A stretch of DNA of 64,000 bases from Prochlorococcus sp. AG-402-A08 (lineage in GTDB: Bacteria > Cyanobacteriota > Cyanobacteriia > PCC-6307 > Cyanobiaceae), in NCBI GenBank assembly GCA_003279585.1, contig QCHH01000001.1:124001-188000 (forward strand), in the 5' to 3' direction. Position numbers and translations under genes: made by a program. The stretch's first letter is position 1; the number at the start of each line of letters is the position of its first letter. Under the pieces are notes generated by a model, which worked only from the letters and a program-made list of their open reading frames with translations, was not told where the DNA came from and made no database searches. Shown here piece by piece: positions 37,344-47,125 of this stretch.

Positions 37344-37723
37344 TGACTCTTATAAATAAACAAGATGATTTATTTATTAATGATTCTCGTTTTGAAATAG
37401 GAATGAAATTATTTAATTCTTGTCAGTGGTACAAATCTCATGATGTTTTTGAAGAGATATGGCATGAGACTGGCGGACCTGAAAGGCAGTTATTACAGGG
37501 CATATTGCAAGTGGCTGTTGCACAAGTTCATTTAGAAAATAGAAATTTAAATGGGGCGACGATACTTTACGGAGAAGCATTGGGTAGATTAAAAAAATTT
37601 CAATTATTTGATTTAGGATTAGATGTTTTAGGACTTTCTAACTGCGTTTCAAGGAGATTAGAATTTCTACAAATGGGTAAGGATCTTGATGGATGCAGCT
37701 TGCCCGTTCTAAGTTTCCTTTGA
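37343..37723 (+). CDS. DUF309 family protein
   Basis: The 126-residue helical protein shows the DUF309 pattern: an N-terminal RFEIGMKLFNSCQWYKSHDV, FEEIWHETGGPERQLLQGIL, VAVAQVHLENRN, then GATILYGEALGRL. Function is unknown. It is fused translationally with typA by a TAATG overlap, so it depends on the same transcript. Confidence 0.83.
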   Translation: MTLINKQDDLFINDSRFEIGMKLFNSCQWYKSHDVFEEIWHETGGPERQLLQGILQVAVAQVHLENRNLNGATILYGEALGRLKKFQLFDLGLDVLGLSNCVSRRLEFLQMGKDLDGCSLPVLSFL

Positions 37724-37856
37724 AAACTTTGTTAATCTCTTATAGTTTTCTATTGAAAGAACGATGATTTCATATTATTTTTCTTATTGTCATTTTTTGT
37801 TTGTGTCAACTTTGATTGATCCGAATTATATAGATCGACATTCTGCATAAAACAAA

Positions 37857-39413
37857 ATGGAATTTAAAAGAATCAATCAAATTCAATTGCCTGATCAGCG
37901 TTTTTATGAGATATTTTTACCAACATTATTTATAATTATAGGTTTATTTGGTGTATTTAATCATGCTCTTTGGAGAGATGAGATGCAAGGATGGCTGGTT
38001 GCTTGGCAAAGTGATAACTTAATAGATTTGTGGAAAAATAACGCACCATCTGGACATCCTGTCCTCTGGTCATTATTAATTTATTTTTCAAAAAATCTTA
38101 CAGGCACACCTGTAAGTATGCAACTTATGCATTGGCTTTTAGGTAGTTCTGCGATTTTAATTTTTTGGAGATTTAGTCCTTTTAATGTAACTACTAAAGC
38201 CCTATTTACTTTTGGATATTTTCCTTTTTGGGAATATTACTTTGTATGTCGACATTATGTTATTGCAGAATTAATAATATTTACTTTTTGTTCTATTTAC
38301 CACTTGAAAGAGAAAACGTACATACCATTTTCTTTATGTATTGGCCTTTTGGCTAATACACAAGCTTTGTCTTGGTCATTAGCATTTGCTATTGGAATGA
38401 CTCTTGTCCTAGATTGGTTTTTAAATTCTAATCAAAGAAATAATTATAAAAGGAATAAAAATTGGATTCTTGATTTAACTACTAGTATCGCAATTTCCTC
38501 TACATTATTAATTTTTGGAGCCTTTAGTCTTCTTCAAGTAAGAGATTCAGTTAAGTTGCTTTCTTCTTTTATAGATATACGTCACTTTCTTAGAGTGATA
38601 GGTCAAATCTTTGGAGGATATATGCTTATTATTCCTAATTCAAGTAGATTTTTTGATTTGGTTTTATGCGCCTTAATTACTTTGATTTTGCTTGTTAGTA
38701 CAATCACATTTATTAAATTTTATCGTCCAGCGTTAATTTATTTTTTTAGCGGCATTATATTTTTATTTCTATTTAACTATTTTTTATTTTTAGGTGATGG
38801 ATCAAGACATTATGGATATTATTTTCTTTTAATTATCTCCTCATTATGGCTAGCACTATCGAATCAAGATCGGCGATTTACTTTTTCTAATCACCAAAAT
38901 TTATTCACAAAAGGCAATTTATTTTATTTCCCTAGATTACTTACAATTTGTTTAACTATACATTTGGTTGTTGGTATTCATATGGTTATCAATGATTTCA
39001 GGATTCCATATTCTAGTGGAAGGGAAACAGCTCAATATATACAGACTAAAGGATGGGAGGATTTTCCAATATTTGCAACTAGAGATGTTGAAGTGGCTAC
39101 AGTATCTGGTTATCTTGATAGAGAATTCTACTTGCCTGAATTGAATGGTTTTGGAAGTTATGCTCAGTGGTCTAATAGGCTTATATTAGACAGAACTAAA
39201 ACACTGGATGAAGTCCAAGCTTATTTAGATAAATTTCCTAAAGTAAATAAATTATTACTACTTTTAAGCAATAGATCATCTATTAAGAATTTGGAGCCAG
39301 GTGAATCTCTTTACTTTGAAGAATTTAAGTTAATTGCTGATTCAAAATTTGAGAACTCCTTTCATGATTCAGAGATGTTCTACTTATATTGGGTTGAGAG
39401 GAATGTTGATTAA
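37857..39413 (+). CDS. large polytopic membrane protein, glycosyltransferase-like
   Basis: The 518-residue product has about ten hydrophobic helices (first at 19-38; others to about 395) and a C-terminal soluble portion (about 395-518). The first loop reads ALWRDEMQGWLVAWQ with an acidic pair after helix 1, reminiscent of GT-C mannosyl/arabinosyl transferases. The fold is suggestive only. It lies between the DUF309 gene and lptB, where an LPS export gene might be expected. Start is ATG at 37857. It is probably envelope-related, but no confident assignment is possible. Confidence 0.7.
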   Translation: MEFKRINQIQLPDQRFYEIFLPTLFIIIGLFGVFNHALWRDEMQGWLVAWQSDNLIDLWKNNAPSGHPVLWSLLIYFSKNLTGTPVSMQLMHWLLGSSAILIFWRFSPFNVTTKALFTFGYFPFWEYYFVCRHYVIAELIIFTFCSIYHLKEKTYIPFSLCIGLLANTQALSWSLAFAIGMTLVLDWFLNSNQRNNYKRNKNWILDLTTSIAISSTLLIFGAFSLLQVRDSVKLLSSFIDIRHFLRVIGQIFGGYMLIIPNSSRFFDLVLCALITLILLVSTITFIKFYRPALIYFFSGIIFLFLFNYFLFLGDGSRHYGYYFLLIISSLWLALSNQDRRFTFSNHQNLFTKGNLFYFPRLLTICLTIHLVVGIHMVINDFRIPYSSGRETAQYIQTKGWEDFPIFATRDVEVATVSGYLDREFYLPELNGFGSYAQWSNRLILDRTKTLDEVQAYLDKFPKVNKLLLLLSNRSSIKNLEPGESLYFEEFKLIADSKFENSFHDSEMFYLYWVERNVD

Positions 39414-39488
39414 CCTTATATATAAAAGGTATAGTTTATTATCAGATAATTAATATGTATAAGTTTCTCCCTGATAGGTTCCATTGAA

Positions 39489-40214
39489 ATGACTCTACTT
39501 ATTGAGAGTTTGGACTTAGCCTTATCCAAAAAAACTATTGTAAAAAACGTTAATTTTAATGTTAAGCCTGGGGAGGTTGTTGGTCTTTTGGGACCAAATG
39601 GTGCCGGTAAGACTAGTACTTTTAACATGATTGTTGGCTTGATTAGGCCAAACAAAGGCAATATTTACTTGGAGGGAAATAGCATAAAAAATTTTTCGAT
39701 GACAAAAAGAGTTCAATTAGGAATAGGTTATTTGCCTCAAGAACCTAGTGTTTTTAGAAATCTTACAGTTATTGAGAATTTAGATATTGCGCTTTCTCAA
39801 GCTAACTTATCAATTTCTTTATTTAGGAAAAGACGTGAAGAATTGATTGAGGAATTTAATTTAGTCTCCTTCCTTGATCGTTTTGGTCATCAACTTTCCG
39901 GTGGGGAAAGACGTAGATGTGAAGTAGCAAGAGCTTTAGCTGTGGGACGCTTGGGCCCGAAATTTTTACTTTTAGACGAGCCTTTTGCAGGAGTTGACCC
40001 TATAGCTATTAATGATCTACAAATTTTAATTAGGAAATTAAAAAATAAGAATATAGGCATATTAATTACTGATCACAATGTTAGAGCAACATTGGCTATA
40101 ACCGAACGCTCTTATATTCTTAATCAAGGCGAAATACTTGCTAATGGATCTTCAGATCAACTAAAAAGAAATCCTCTAGTTAAAGAGAGTTATCTCGGTA
40201 ATTCATTTGATTAA
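39489..40214 (+). CDS. lptB: LPS export ABC transporter ATP-binding protein LptB
   Basis: The 241-residue ATPase has Walker A GPNGAGKTSTF, Q-loop YLPQEPSVF, signature LSGGERRRCEVARAL, Walker B LLLDEPFAGVDP and the H-loop ITDHNV, with LptB-like order and length. It powers extraction of LPS from the inner membrane with LptF/G. Start is ATG. The LptF/G-like permease begins 6 nt later. Confidence 0.93.
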   Translation: MTLLIESLDLALSKKTIVKNVNFNVKPGEVVGLLGPNGAGKTSTFNMIVGLIRPNKGNIYLEGNSIKNFSMTKRVQLGIGYLPQEPSVFRNLTVIENLDIALSQANLSISLFRKRREELIEEFNLVSFLDRFGHQLSGGERRRCEVARALAVGRLGPKFLLLDEPFAGVDPIAINDLQILIRKLKNKNIGILITDHNVRATLAITERSYILNQGEILANGSSDQLKRNPLVKESYLGNSFD

Positions 40215-40220
40215 TTAGCT

Positions 40221-41408
40221 ATGTTTAATAACTTATTCTTATTATCTAGGTTTCAAAAGTTATTAGAGAGAAAGTTGAGAATTATTCCTTTGCTAGATAG
40301 ATGGATATTTTTTGAGTTATTACCACCGTTGTTTTTTTCAATAGCGGCTTTTACCGTCGTTTCCCTTTCAGTAGGAGTTGTTTTTGATTTGATAAGGAAA
40401 ATAGTTGAGATTGGTCTACCTCTTTCGGTGGCTATTCAGATCCTATTGCTAAAGCTTCCTAGTTTTATTGTCATTTCTTTCCCTATGGCAATGTTGCTTT
40501 CCACTTTGTTAGCTTATGGAAGTCTTAATGATAATAGTGAAATAAAAGCATTAAAAAGTATTGGTATATCAATTTATAGAATCATATTGCCAGGGCTAAT
40601 CTTATCAGTATTCATGTCATATATGACCTTCATTTTTAATAATAATATTGTTCCTAGTACAAATAAAAATGCTGAAATTATTTTGGCTAATTCATTAGGT
40701 AGATCTTTTGCCAATGAACAGGGAGAAGATATTATCTTTTCAAAAAAAGGTGAAATTTTAGACCCTTATTCTAACTACAAAAAAAGTGGAGTTACTCATC
40801 TTTTTTATGCTTGGAAATTTATTGACGGACAGATGTTGGATGTCACTGTAATTGATTTCTCAAAACTAGGTTTCACTCAAATGCTTAAGGCAAAAAAAGG
40901 AATTTGGAATAATGACAAAAACAATTGGGAATTTTTTGAGGGAGATATATTGACACTTAGTCCTGATGGTAGCAATACAAGAACTAAGTTCATGAGTTTT
41001 TTATATCCGTTTGGTACTGAACTTACTAATATTGCAAGCTTGCCAAAAGATGCAAATGATATGAATCTTGGAGAGGCGAATACTGCTATGGAGTTATACC
41101 AAAGTAGTGGAAATATTAAAGAAGCAAGAAGAATGAAAGTAAGAATTCAAGAAAAATTTACTTTGCCAATAGCTTGTTCAGTTTTTGCTTTAATTGGATG
41201 TAGCTTTGGGGTAATGCAAAAAAAAGGAGGAGGTAGAAGCCAAAGTTTCGGATTAAGTATTATTTTGATACTTATCTATTACATTTTGAGTTTTAGTTTT
41301 AGCTCTCTTGGAGTCAAAGGAATAATAAATCCTTTATTTGCCGCTTGGTCGCCTGTGTTTTTGTCTATGTTAGGAGGAGGCTTTTTGTTAAAACAGGCAA
41401 GCAAATGA
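40221..41408 (+). CDS. LptF/LptG family LPS export permease
   Basis: The 395-residue protein has three helices near the N-terminus (about 32-52, 65-85, 105-130), a long beta-rich periplasmic domain (about 150-290), and three C-terminal helices (about 300-395), the YjgP/YjgQ architecture. It pairs with LptB, 6 nt upstream. Whether it corresponds to LptF or LptG cannot be told; cyanobacteria often have a single such gene, possibly working as a homodimer. Start is ATG. Confidence 0.88.
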   Translation: MFNNLFLLSRFQKLLERKLRIIPLLDRWIFFELLPPLFFSIAAFTVVSLSVGVVFDLIRKIVEIGLPLSVAIQILLLKLPSFIVISFPMAMLLSTLLAYGSLNDNSEIKALKSIGISIYRIILPGLILSVFMSYMTFIFNNNIVPSTNKNAEIILANSLGRSFANEQGEDIIFSKKGEILDPYSNYKKSGVTHLFYAWKFIDGQMLDVTVIDFSKLGFTQMLKAKKGIWNNDKNNWEFFEGDILTLSPDGSNTRTKFMSFLYPFGTELTNIASLPKDANDMNLGEANTAMELYQSSGNIKEARRMKVRIQEKFTLPIACSVFALIGCSFGVMQKKGGGRSQSFGLSIILILIYYILSFSFSSLGVKGIINPLFAAWSPVFLSMLGGGFLLKQASK

Positions 41409-41445
41409 CTTGGTCTTTCTTAATATTATCTAGTAGCTTTTATCA

Positions 41446-42393
41446 ATGGTTGATTTTCAGTTAAATAATTCTTCTATTGACCCTGTTGTTCTCCTTGGGT
41501 TTGTAGCCTTCTTTTCCTTATTAATCGCACTGCCTATTTCATTTTGGTCAGTTGCTGGGAGCAGTAATTCCTCCAAATCTAGATTTTTAGTCGCAACCTC
41601 TAATCTTTTCTTAACTAGTCAATTGATCCTGAGATGGTGGCAATCTGGACATTTTCCTATTAGTAATCTCTATGAGTCACTTTGCTTTTTGACTTGGGGT
41701 TGTACGTTGACTCAACTTTTTGTAGAAAGGGCATGGCGTTCTCCAATAATTTCTGCAGTTGCGACTCCTATCTCATTGCTTTCAATAGGCTTTGCTAGCT
41801 TTGTTTTGCCAGAGAATTTGCAATCTTCTGCTCCTCTAGTTCCAGCACTTCGTTCTAGCTGGTTAGTAATGCATGTAAGTGTAATTATGTGTTCTTATGC
41901 TGCATTACTGGTAGGTTCGATTTTGTCTTTTGGTGTCTTTCTTGTTGATGGAAAAAAGAAATTTAATATACGTAATAGCTCCTTTGGCTCTGGTTCATTT
42001 AGGCAAAGTTCGGAGCTATCTCTTAATGATAAAAATGAGAGCTTGAATTCAATACAACCGGTTCAATTTACAAATGCTGAGCAACTCGATTCTTTAAGTT
42101 ATAGATCAATAACTGCTGGGTTTTTGTTGCTTACAGTTGGTCTGATTAGCGGTGCTGTTTGGGCTAATGAAGCTTGGGGTAGTTGGTGGAGTTGGGACCC
42201 TAAAGAAACTTGGGCTTTAATATGTTGGTTGGTTTATGCGGCTTATTTGCATACTAGGCTAACAAGAGGATGGCAAGGTAAAAAGCCTGCAATGCTAGCT
42301 ATTGCAGGCTTTTTTGTTATTATTGTTTGCTATATAGGAGTAAACCTTCTTGGAGTTGGTTTGCACAGTTATGGTTGGTTCCTCGACACATAA
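41446..42393 (+). CDS. ccsA: Cytochrome c biogenesis protein CcsA
   Basis: CcsA is the haem-handling membrane subunit of system II cytochrome c maturation, needed for cytochromes f, c6 and others. The 315-residue protein has eight helices and the diagnostic WWD domain: [20 protein letters not shown] (about 233-252), with the conserved His in the loops on both sides. An intrinsic-terminator-like hairpin lies in its last 40 codons. The partner Ccs1 is not in the window. Start is ATG. Confidence 0.93.
   Translation: MVDFQLNNSSIDPVVLLGFVAFFSLLIALPISFWSVAGSSNSSKSRFLVATSNLFLTSQLILRWWQSGHFPISNLYESLCFLTWGCTLTQLFVERAWRSPIISAVATPISLLSIGFASFVLPENLQSSAPLVPALRSSWLVMHVSVIMCSYAALLVGSILSFGVFLVDGKKKFNIRNSSFGSGSFRQSSELSLNDKNESLNSIQPVQFTNAEQLDSLSYRSITAGFLLLTVGLISGAVWANEAWGSWWSWDPKETWALICWLVYAAYLHTRLTRGWQGKKPAMLAIAGFFVIIVCYIGVNLLGVGLHSYGWFLDT
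42280..42314. terminator. intrinsic terminator hairpin inside ccsA 3' coding region
   Basis: AAAAAGCCTGCAAT (42280-42293) and ATTGCAGGCTTTTT (42301-42314) form a perfect 14-bp stem with the loop GCTAGCT. Six T residues end it on the plus strand and five on the minus strand. It lies about 100 nt beyond the rpe stop, so it is the best rpe terminator despite being within ccsA. It would also threaten ccsA transcription. Confidence 0.75.
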
Positions 42394-42411
42394 TAAATAA
42401 CTAGTTATCAA

Positions 42412-43164
42412 TTATTTCTCAACAATTATTCCACTCTGTGCGTCAATCGCAACTTTTCTTAGTGCGTCACAACCTTCTTTAAGCGTTGGGTAAGCAAACA
42501 TACCACTTCCAGCTATGAAACAGTTTGCTCCTGCAGCGCAACATTGAGATAATGACCAATCTGCTTTTATTCCTCCATCAACTTCTATATCTACGTTGTA
42601 TCCATTTTCTAAAATTATTTTTCTTAATTGAGTGATTTTGTTGAGCATTGTTGGAATATATGCTTGCCCTCCAAATCCTGGATTAACTGTCATTACTAGG
42701 ACGTGATCAACCATATCAAGCACATCCTTGACCATATCCATTGGAGTATGAGGATTAAGTGCTACGGAGGGAGACCCTCCTAGTTGACGAATCCTGCCAA
42801 GAATTCGATGAAGGTGAACATTAGCTTCAGCATGAGCAATTACGACCCCTGGCTCTCCATTTGAACCCTTACTTGCTTCTACATATCCCTCAAGCATGGT
42901 TTCACAATTGTATTGACTAACCATTAACTGAGTCTCAAATGGAACTTTGCAATACTTTCGGCATGCTGAAATCATTTCTGGGCCGAATGTGAGATTTGGA
43001 ACAAAGTTCCCATCCATTACATCAAATTGAATTCTATCTACACCTGCTAATTCAAGGTCTTTTACGCATTGGCCCATATTTGCCCAGTCTGCTGGCAAGA
43101 CGGAAGGGATTATTTGAACTGGGCGATGTTCAGAAAAAATTGCTGACGAAATGGATTGGATCAT
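42412..43164 (-). CDS. rpe: Ribulose-phosphate 3-epimerase
   Basis: Rpe interconverts ribulose 5-phosphate and xylulose 5-phosphate in the Calvin and pentose phosphate cycles. The 250-residue TIM barrel has IIPSVLPADWANMG, RIQFDVMDGNFVPNLTFGP (metal His/Asp), VMTVNPGFGGQAYI and DIEVDGGIK. Start is ATG. It is convergent with ccsA and divergent from glpX, so both Calvin-cycle genes share the 199-nt region at 43165-43363. Confidence 0.95.
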   Translation of the reverse strand: MIQSISSAIFSEHRPVQIIPSVLPADWANMGQCVKDLELAGVDRIQFDVMDGNFVPNLTFGPEMISACRKYCKVPFETQLMVSQYNCETMLEGYVEASKGSNGEPGVVIAHAEANVHLHRILGRIRQLGGSPSVALNPHTPMDMVKDVLDMVDHVLVMTVNPGFGGQAYIPTMLNKITQLRKIILENGYNVDIEVDGGIKADWSLSQCCAAGANCFIAGSGMFAYPTLKEGCDALRKVAIDAQSGIIVEK

Positions 43165-43197
43165 TGTTTTTGTCTTTTTGCAGAGATTCTATTAATT

Positions 43198-43225
43198 CAT
43201 GGTCACAAGTTCTAGTGTGACCATG
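43198..43225. promoter_or_regulatory. 28-nt perfect dyad between rpe and glpX
   Basis: CATGGTCACA (43198-43207) and TGTGACCATG (43216-43225) are exact inverse complements with an 8-nt centre. It lies 34 nt before the rpe start and 139 nt before glpX. No T-run follows, so a regulator site or RNA hairpin is more likely than a terminator. The regulator is unknown. Confidence 0.65.
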
Positions 43226-43363
43226 CACTGATACAGTAATTATTGCTTATCAACAGATAATAAGTTTTTTGTGAGTACTTTTTTCAGAGCATTTTTCAAT
43301 GCCCTCAATTACTTACAATATTGTCTGCCTTAAGGCGTAAATTTCTTTACCTAGCTGCAAAAA

Positions 43364-44368
43364 GTGGATCGTACTCTCGTCCAAGAAATTCTTGAAGTAG
43401 TTGAGCAAGCTGCAATTGCTTCGGCTCAATTGACTGGTTTGGGTCAAAAAGATGAGGCTGATGCCGCTGCCGTAGAGGCAATGCGAAAGAGAATGGGAAC
43501 GATTCAGATGCAAGGAAGGATCGTAATTGGAGAAGGAGAAAGAGATGAAGCTCCAATGCTTTATATCGGAGAAGAAGTTGGATCAGGTACAGGTCCTGGA
43601 GTTGACTTTGCTGTAGATCCATGCGAAGGGACAAATTTATGTGCTAACAGCCAACGTGGATCTATGGCTGTTTTGGCAGCCTCGGATAGGGGTGGTTTGT
43701 TCAATGCTCCAGATTTTTATATGAATAAATTAGCTGCACCTCCAGCAGCTAAGGGCAAGGTTGATATAAGAAAAACTCCTACAGAAAATATAAAAATTTT
43801 GAGTGATTGCCTTGGTATAGCTATTAGCGACTTAACTATTGTTGTTATGGATAGAGCCAGGCATAAAAATCTAGTTTCTGAAATCAGATCTACTGGTGCC
43901 AGGATTCAGCCTATTTCTGATGGAGATGTACAGGCAGCTATCGCATGCGGATTTGAGGGGACTGGTACACATTGTTTGATGGGTATTGGCGCTGCTCCTG
44001 AGGGGGTTATTTCAGCTGCGGCCATGAGAGCACTTGGTGGTCATTTTCAGGGGCAACTTGTTTATGATCCTGCAATAGCTCAAACATCAGAATGGGCTGA
44101 CTATACAAAAGAGGGAAATATAAAAAGATTGAATGAAATGGGCATAACTGATATTGACAAGATCTATGAAGCAAATGAACTTGCGTCAGGAGACAATGTC
44201 GCTTTTGCTGGCAGTGGAATAACAGATGGATTGCTTTTTGATGGAGTTAAATTTGAAAAAGATTGCACTAGAACTAGCAGCCTTGTTATTAGTACGCTGG
44301 ATCAAACAGCGAGATTTACTACTACGGTTCACATCAAAGATGGTGCTCAAAGCATCTCTTTGAAGTGA
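43364..44368 (+). CDS. glpX: Class II fructose-1,6-/sedoheptulose-1,7-bisphosphatase
   Basis: This dual bisphosphatase catalyses the two irreversible Calvin-cycle dephosphorylations in cyanobacteria. The 334-residue GlpX-type enzyme shows [37 protein letters not shown] (metal-binding), and [14 protein letters not shown] (DPxEGT). [17 protein letters not shown] and [14 protein letters not shown] complete the family pattern. Start is GTG ([10 protein letters not shown]). It is 30 nt before hemA in the same direction. Confidence 0.95.
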   Translation: MDRTLVQEILEVVEQAAIASAQLTGLGQKDEADAAAVEAMRKRMGTIQMQGRIVIGEGERDEAPMLYIGEEVGSGTGPGVDFAVDPCEGTNLCANSQRGSMAVLAASDRGGLFNAPDFYMNKLAAPPAAKGKVDIRKTPTENIKILSDCLGIAISDLTIVVMDRARHKNLVSEIRSTGARIQPISDGDVQAAIACGFEGTGTHCLMGIGAAPEGVISAAAMRALGGHFQGQLVYDPAIAQTSEWADYTKEGNIKRLNEMGITDIDKIYEANELASGDNVAFAGSGITDGLLFDGVKFEKDCTRTSSLVISTLDQTARFTTTVHIKDGAQSISLK

Positions 44369-44398
44369 GATTTAAGTAAGTGAAGTAAGGGGCTATTT

Positions 44399-45724
44399 AT
44401 GCATATTGCTGTCGTCGGTCTTAGCCATCGCACGGCCCCAGTCGAAGTGCGTGAAAAGCTAAGTATCCCAGAGGAACTTGTTGAAAAATCTTTTAATAGT
44501 TTAAAGAAAATTGATCAAATACTAGAAGTTTCCATATTGAGTACATGTAACAGGCTAGAAATTTACAGCTTAGTTAAGGACCCGCAATTAGGAATAGAAG
44601 CGATTAAATCTTTTCTTCTTGAATTTTCGGGTCTTGAAGATGATATTCTCTCCCCTCATTTGTTTAACTTTGTCCAAGAGAAAGCTGTTTCTCATGTTAT
44701 GAGGGTTTCCGCTGGTCTAGATAGCTTGGTTTTAGGAGAAGGACAGATCCTTTCTCAAGTAAAAAAAATGGTCCGTCTTGGTCAAGACCATCAAAGTCTA
44801 GGACCTATTTTGAATAGATTATTAACTCAGGCAGTCAGTACTGGTAAACGCGTAAGAAGCGAGACAAATCTAGGAACTGGAGCAGTTTCTATAAGTTCTG
44901 CGGCTGTAGAACTAGCTCAATTAAAACTTGGTCAAGCGCATGGAAAAGATCAATTAATGACTTTAGAGACCGAGAAGATCGCTGTTGTTGGCGCAGGTCG
45001 AATGAGTCGTTTGTTACTTCAGCATCTTCAATCAAAAGGATGCTACTCACTTACACTTCTAAACAGAACTAAAAAAAGGGCCGAGGATCTTTCAGCAGCG
45101 TTTCCCGATATTCAAATTGATTGTCAATTAATTGATGAGCTTGATAATTGTTTGTCACTCAGTACTCTCGTATTTACAAGTACAGCTGCTAATGAGCCAA
45201 TTATTGATGCTGCAAAATTGATCAATTTAGATAGAAAACCTTTGTTACGGCTTATTGATATTGGAGTTCCGAGAAATATTTCTTCTGATGCAAAATCAGT
45301 TTCTGGGATTGAATCTCATGATGTTGATGACCTTCAAGAAGTCGTTTCAAGAAATCAAGAAGCAAGACAAAAACTCGCCCTAGAAGCAGAAGGACTAATA
45401 GAGGAAGAATGTCGTATTTTTCTAGAATGGTGGGATAGTCTAGCGGCTGTGCCAACTATTAATTGCCTTAGATCTGGTTTGGAGGCAATCAGAAAAGAAG
45501 AACTTCAGAAAGCATTAAGTAGAATGGGACCTGATTTCTCTGCTAGAGAAAGAAAAGTTGTCGAGGCATTAAGCAAGGGTATTATCAATAAAATTCTACA
45601 TACTCCAGTCACAAAATTAAGAGCACCTCAATCTAGAAATGATCGTAGAGATGCTCTTGATGTGATTGAAAAACTTTTTAATCTTGATGTTTCTAGTTCT
45701 TTAAACAAGCCCAAAAGCAACTGA
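44399..45724 (+). CDS. hemA: Glutamyl-tRNA reductase
   Basis: HemA makes glutamate-1-semialdehyde from Glu-tRNA(Glu), the first step of haem and chlorophyll synthesis. The 441-residue protein has VVGLSHRTAPVEVREKLS, the catalytic cysteine in LSTCNRLEIY, LVLGEGQILSQVK, and the NADPH-binding VVGAGRMSRLLLQHL. A C-terminal dimerisation helix domain starts at about 310. Start is ATG, and it may be cotranscribed with glpX. Confidence 0.96.
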   Translation: MHIAVVGLSHRTAPVEVREKLSIPEELVEKSFNSLKKIDQILEVSILSTCNRLEIYSLVKDPQLGIEAIKSFLLEFSGLEDDILSPHLFNFVQEKAVSHVMRVSAGLDSLVLGEGQILSQVKKMVRLGQDHQSLGPILNRLLTQAVSTGKRVRSETNLGTGAVSISSAAVELAQLKLGQAHGKDQLMTLETEKIAVVGAGRMSRLLLQHLQSKGCYSLTLLNRTKKRAEDLSAAFPDIQIDCQLIDELDNCLSLSTLVFTSTAANEPIIDAAKLINLDRKPLLRLIDIGVPRNISSDAKSVSGIESHDVDDLQEVVSRNQEARQKLALEAEGLIEEECRIFLEWWDSLAAVPTINCLRSGLEAIRKEELQKALSRMGPDFSARERKVVEALSKGIINKILHTPVTKLRAPQSRNDRRDALDVIEKLFNLDVSSSLNKPKSN

Positions 45725-45766
45725 TATTGTTATTTACTTTTGAATTTCTTACTACATATCACTTTT

Positions 45767-45795
45767 TACTGGATTAATGAGCACTCTATCCAGTA
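45767..45795 (+). promoter_or_regulatory. leader hairpin before glgC
   Basis: TACTGGAT (45767-45774) pairs with ATCCAGTA (45788-45795) across a 13-nt loop that contains the start of a leader ORF. It ends 34 nt before the glgC ATG. There is no T-run after it. It could control translation or mRNA stability. Confidence 0.45.
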
Positions 45796-45833
45796 GGTTT
45801 GCTCCGAATAGCCTATTAATAGTGCCTTTATGA
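45777..45833 (+). CDS. possible 18-codon leader ORF upstream of glgC
   Basis: ATG AGC ACT begins a frame of 18 codons whose TGA overlaps the glgC ATG (ATGA). The first codons lie in the loop and right arm of the leader hairpin. The peptide ([18 protein letters not shown]) has no known motif. Translational coupling to glgC is conceivable; chance occurrence is equally so. Confidence 0.3.
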   Translation: MSTLSSRFAPNSLLIVPL

Positions 45834-47125
45834 AGAGAGTACTTGCCATCATTCTTGGCGGTGGGAAAGGATCACGCCTATATCCATTAACGAAAATGAG
45901 GGCAAAGCCTGCTGTTCCATTGGCGGGTAAATATCGACTAATAGATATTCCTATAAGTAATTGCATAAATTCGGACATCAGTAAAATGTATGTTCTTACG
46001 CAATTCAATAGCGCTTCACTCAATAGACATATTGCGCAAACTTATAATCTCAGCGGACCTTTTGGGCAAGGCTTTGTAGAGGTTTTAGCTGCTCAGCAGA
46101 CACCAGAAACACCATCTTGGTTTGAGGGGACTGCTGATGCTGTACGTAAATATCAATGGCTTTTTCAGGAGTGGGATGTGGATGAATATTTGATTCTCTC
46201 TGGAGATCAGCTTTATCGAATGGATTACAGCTTGTTTGTTGAGCAGCATAGAAAAACAGGAGCAGATTTAACAGTTGCAGCCCTGCCAGTTGATTCAGCG
46301 CAAGCTGAAGCATTTGGATTGATGCGCACTGATGATTCTGGGAATATTAAGGAATTTCGTGAGAAACCAACTGGTGATTCTTTGAAAGCAATGGCTGTGG
46401 ATACTTCAAGATTTGGCTTGGAAACAAGTGAGGCTAAAGAAAAACCTTATTTGGCTTCAATGGGAATATATGTTTTTAGTCGTTCCACTCTTTTCGACTT
46501 ATTAAATAAATTCCCCTCCTATACAGATTTTGGAAAAGAAATTATTCCTGAGGCCTTAGGAAGAGGAGATAAGCTAAAAAGCTATGTTTTTAATGATTAC
46601 TGGGAGGATATCGGAACTATTGGTGCATTTTTCGAATCAAATCTAGCTTTAACTCAGCAACCTACTCCTCCATTTAGTTTTTATGATGAAAAGTTTCCTA
46701 TCTATACAAGGCCTAGATATTTGCCACCTTCAAAAATTGTAGATACCCAAATAACTGATTCAATAGTTTCCGAGGGATCAATACTTAAATCATGCAGTAT
46801 TCACCACTGTGTATTGGGAGTAAGGAGTCGGATTGAAAGTGATGTTGTACTAAATGAAACCCTAGTTATGGGATCAGATTTTTACGAGTCATATGAAGAG
46901 AGAATCGCCCTAAGAAATGGAGGAGGTATTCCCTTAGGTGTTGGTCAGGGAACAACTGTTAAAAGAGCAATTCTCGATAAGAATGCTCGAATCGGTGACA
47001 ATGTAACGATAGTCAATAAAGACAATGTTGAGGAAGCTGATCGAGCAGATCAAGGTTTTTATATTCGTAATGGAATAGTTGTTATCGTCAAAAATGCCAC
47101 AATTCCTGATGGAACAATTATTTGA
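45830..47125 (+). CDS. glgC: Glucose-1-phosphate adenylyltransferase
   Basis: GlgC makes ADP-glucose for glycogen synthesis. The 431-residue product has the substrate loop [16 protein letters not shown] at the N-terminus, the [19 protein letters not shown] motif, [25 protein letters not shown], the FREKPTG lysine, and the C-terminal beta-helix domain with [12 protein letters not shown] and [13 protein letters not shown]. In cyanobacteria it is activated by 3-phosphoglycerate. Start is ATG after a short leader. Confidence 0.95.
   Translation: MKRVLAIILGGGKGSRLYPLTKMRAKPAVPLAGKYRLIDIPISNCINSDISKMYVLTQFNSASLNRHIAQTYNLSGPFGQGFVEVLAAQQTPETPSWFEGTADAVRKYQWLFQEWDVDEYLILSGDQLYRMDYSLFVEQHRKTGADLTVAALPVDSAQAEAFGLMRTDDSGNIKEFREKPTGDSLKAMAVDTSRFGLETSEAKEKPYLASMGIYVFSRSTLFDLLNKFPSYTDFGKEIIPEALGRGDKLKSYVFNDYWEDIGTIGAFFESNLALTQQPTPPFSFYDEKFPIYTRPRYLPPSKIVDTQITDSIVSEGSILKSCSIHHCVLGVRSRIESDVVLNETLVMGSDFYESYEERIALRNGGGIPLGVGQGTTVKRAILDKNARIGDNVTIVNKDNVEEADRADQGFYIRNGIVVIVKNATIPDGTII

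Noticed and set aside
42397-42408. 12-bp palindrome ATAACTAGTTAT between ccsA and rpe
   Set aside because: AT-rich, no T-run, and the nearby 14-bp hairpin explains termination better.
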